From Candidatus Hydrogenedentota bacterium (GTDB lineage: Bacteria > Hydrogenedentota > Hydrogenedentia > Hydrogenedentales > SLHB01), in the NCBI GenBank assembly GCA_019695095.1, contig JAIBAQ010000049.1, forward strand, positions 1 to 35,300: 35,300 nt of DNA. Reading direction: 5' to 3'. A program made the translations under genes and the position numbers. This document shows positions 33,628-35,300 of the stretch, piece by piece; the first letter of the stretch is position 1, and the number at the start of each line of letters is the position of its first letter. The notes below the pieces were generated by a model, which saw nothing but the letters and a program-made list of their open reading frames with translations, was not told the DNA's origin and did no database searches.

Positions 33628-33942
33628 ATGGAGAAACGAAAGCCGCATTACTCGCTTTCGCGCCTGAAGGAACTCGTCAAGGAAGGCAGCTATCGTGTGA
33701 CGCGTACGGCTCTCCGGTGCGCCAGTGACGACTTCGGTTTACCGAATAACGAAGCGATTGCAAAACACGTGTTGACCCTAGAAGCGAACGAATTCTACAA
33801 GTCGATGACAACTCACACCAATACAAAACTCTGGCAGGATGTCTATCATCATAACGTCTATGGGGCGATTGCCTATTTGAAGGTTCAGATCCACGATGAC
33901 GAAACCGTTGTGATCTCATTCAAACGGTTGGAGGAACAGTGA
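33628..33942 (+). CDS. mqsR: Type II toxin MqsR (mRNA interferase)
   Basis: 104 aa versus 98 in E. coli. The start MEKRKPHYSLSRLKELVKEG matches the family opening. Catalytic residues are kept: Lys58 in NEFYKSMTTH (E. coli Lys56), Gln70 in WQDVYHHN (E. coli Gln68), a tyrosine at 82-83 of the AIAYLKVQI strand, and VISFKRLEE at the end with Lys99. MqsR cleaves mRNA at GCU-type sites and stops growth when free of antitoxin. ATG at 33628; the antitoxin ATG follows the stop by one base. An intact toxin implies a working antitoxin. Confidence 0.93.
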   Translation: MEKRKPHYSLSRLKELVKEGSYRVTRTALRCASDDFGLPNNEAIAKHVLTLEANEFYKSMTTHTNTKLWQDVYHHNVYGAIAYLKVQIHDDETVVISFKRLEEQ

Positions 33943-33943
33943 A

Positions 33944-34381
33944 ATGCGCGACAAAGACTGGAAAGACTGCCCCATTTGTGGTTCGGAAGGCACTATGCGC
34001 TACAAGAAGGGTATCCACGAACGCTGCAAACCTAAAAACTACACCCCGTTTGAGGTAAAGGGACTGGATGGTCACTTCTGCACCGTCTGCAAGGATGGGT
34101 TCTGGACGCTGGCGTCTGAGCAGAAGTTGTCCAAAGCCATTAGCGAACACATGGCCCGCGAAGATGCTGAGCGCGTCAAAGCGTCCGAACTCGCCAGCGT
34201 CAAAGAAGCTGCACAGGCCTTGAACGTCACGGTGCAAGGCGTCCACAAAATGATGAAGGAAGGACGCCTTCGCTACGTATTTGCCGCGGGTCTCTGCCTG
34301 CCGATTCGCTCGGAACTCAAGAATGCCATAGGCGCCAAGAGAGCCAAACCGGCGGCAAAACGCCGCTACCAGTCCACTTAG
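33944..34381 (+). CDS. mqsA: MqsA-like antitoxin with an atypical excisionase/MerR-type DNA-binding half
   Basis: 145 aa. The N-terminal zinc domain resembles MqsA: Cys9-Cys12 in DCPICGSEG and Cys46-Cys49 in FCTVCKDGFWTL, the part that binds and blocks MqsR. Instead of the XRE-type helix-turn-helix of E. coli MqsA, residues 83-115 read ASVKEAAQALNVTVQGVH then KMMKEGRLRYVF, the HTH_17 pattern (xVxEAAxxLxVxxxxVxxMxxxGRL) of phage excisionases and MerR-like proteins. It may therefore bind DNA with different symmetry or bending. GGAGGAA lies about seven bases upstream of its ATG, overlapping the end of mqsR. Confidence 0.85.
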   Translation: MRDKDWKDCPICGSEGTMRYKKGIHERCKPKNYTPFEVKGLDGHFCTVCKDGFWTLASEQKLSKAISEHMAREDAERVKASELASVKEAAQALNVTVQGVHKMMKEGRLRYVFAAGLCLPIRSELKNAIGAKRAKPAAKRRYQST

Positions 34382-35009
34382 CTGTCGAACAGTGGCACCC
34401 ATTTGGTTTGTTCATCGGAATTATGTTCATCGGTGATTAAGTCATATTGACTGCGGCTCCGCTGCGCTGTGACCTATGTACTACAATCTGGTATTTTCTC
34501 TGTTCTATTCGCAGAATTTGCCCCCCCAATCCGGTACATTTCCGCAAGGATTCGACCGTAATTTTCCGTGGCTCCAGCGTTCGCCCTGGCCTGATATCAT
34601 TCGGACTTGATAGATCCTTCTTTTCGTGTAATTCGTCTGATTCGTGGTCAAATTCCAATCCTCGTCATCTGTACGTTTTGAACTACTATCCGAAACGTCC
34701 GTGTAAGCTTGACAGACTTCCCCGCGCGCCCAGTGTCCCCCGTGGCTTGATGTCATACGGGCTTAATCCTTCCTCTTTTCTGCGTTCATCGGTGATCATC
34801 AGTGGTTGAGTCAATTGGGTTGCGGCTATGCTGCGCTGTGACCTTTGTGCTCTCTCGCGGCAATGGCTTGCCTGTTCTTTCGGGTTCAACACGTCAAACC
34901 CACTTGACGGTTCCCATTCAATTTGCATCCTAGCCGCGGTTTCATTAAGGTTCCGTCTCGCACGGGTCGTTTGGGGCAATCGGTCAATCCCAGTAGAGGT
35001 GTACCCACC
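34382..35009. repeat. 628-bp non-coding mosaic of two diverged repeat modules
   Basis: Module A occurs at about 34425-34478 and 34784-34852: GTTCATCGGTGAT, then TTGCGGCTnnGCTGCGCTG, then TGACCTnTGT. Module B occurs at about 34586-34626 and 34740-34784: a GGCTTGATGTCATnCGG-like string, then GnTTnATnnTTCCT. So the order is A-B-B-A, with B2 running into A2. CGTGTAATTCGTCTGATTCGTGG (34625-34647) is a further motif of the type dispersed in environmental genomes. No ORF has plausible start signals. A weak promoter (TTGACG 34904, ATCCTA 34927) may serve the DUF2961 gene. Confidence 0.65.
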
Positions 35010-35300
35010 ATGCATTCACACCAACACGAACCGTGGCGCAACCTCGCCACAATACGCGCTGACCGCACATTCGGGATGAGCAACGCCGGGTGGCATTACG
35101 ACGCTTACCCGGATATGGAACCGCTTAACGCGGGCAAGACGATCACCCTCGCTGACATTAAAGGTCCGGCCGCCATCACGAGCATTCATTCAACAATGCA
35201 CCACGTGCAGGACGGATCCCTGGCCGCCGTTCAACGCGAAGCCCTCGCGGCGCGCGGCATCATCCTTCGCATCTATTTCGACGACGGGCCATCGCCCGCC
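35010..35300 (+). CDS. DUF2961 (GH172-like) protein, N-terminal fragment
   Basis: 97 codons from ATG 35010 to the window edge, still open. AGAGGT lies about nine bases upstream. There is no signal peptide in this part. It contains LADIKGPAAITSIHSTM near residues 47-63 and ARGIILRIYFDDGPSPA near 81-97, matching the family pattern of DxxGPGxIxxI followed by a (L)VLRIYWDGExxPSV strand. Some members (GH172) are exo-acting enzymes on fructofuranosides or arabinofuranosides, with the Glu catalytic pair further on. The remainder lies outside the window. Confidence 0.75.
   Translation, partial: MHSHQHEPWRNLATIRADRTFGMSNAGWHYDAYPDMEPLNAGKTITLADIKGPAAITSIHSTMHHVQDGSLAAVQREALAARGIILRIYFDDGPSPA

Overview
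The window most resembles a chromosomal stretch of a free-living, flagellated, diderm bacterium of the Hydrogenedentota/Planctomycetota neighbourhood. This is inference from gene content: an Lpt lipopolysaccharide-export set, FliD/FliS, a PilZ protein, a bactofilin beside an M23 peptidase, and secreted sugar-degrading families common in those phyla (sialidase-like, GH2, DUF2961/GH172, UroD-like, SSS transporter). No rRNA or tRNA was seen. G+C is high throughout, and the gaps are rich in short hairpin repeats.

Layout, left to right. 1-118: tail of a DegT-type aminotransferase, then three 43-bp hairpin repeats. 287-775 (-): PilZ protein. 931-2471 (+): a 57-aa CxxC microprotein and an unrecognised polytopic membrane protein. 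2541-7150 (-): SSS symporter, UroD-like protein and secreted sialidase-like protein, all with very G-rich ribosome binding sites. 7301-9853 (-): fliD, fliS and a small unknown gene, behind a near-consensus sigma-28 promoter. 10088-12489 (+): sugar-phosphate isomerase-like TIM barrel and hisS. 12759-17839 (+): a tightly packed run nadC-birA-coaX-lptC-lptA-lptB; LptC is predicted to be a lipoprotein and LptA carries three tandem OstA domains. 18085-21743 (+): secreted VWA protein, histidine kinase and response regulator in one operon. 21869-23805 (+): a phytol/dolichol-kinase-like membrane protein and a PHB-depolymerase-family esterase lipoprotein. 23835-26393 (-): M23 peptidase, bactofilin and mnmA from a strong sigma-70 promoter. 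26876-30187 (-): a 1103-aa GH2 enzyme. 30682-32133 (+): a secreted beta-propeller-like protein. 32409-33509 (+): squalene/phytoene synthase. 33628-34381 (+): an MqsR toxin with an MqsA-like antitoxin whose DNA-binding half looks swapped for an excisionase/MerR-type helix-turn-helix. 35010 to the end (+): start of a DUF2961 gene.

How it fits together: the housekeeping core (tRNA charging and thiolation, NAD, biotin and CoA cofactors, LPS transport, cell-wall and shape proteins) alternates with carbohydrate-scavenging genes (transporter, sialidase-like, GH2, propeller, DUF2961). Gaps around the accessory genes hold at least six unrelated short repeat families. The most unusual items are the triple-OstA LptA with a lipoprotein LptC, the hybrid MqsA antitoxin with its palindromic operator, the sigma-28 promoter that defines a small unknown gene as flagellar, and the dense repeat clusters at 30345-30590, 32156-32350 and 34421-34850.
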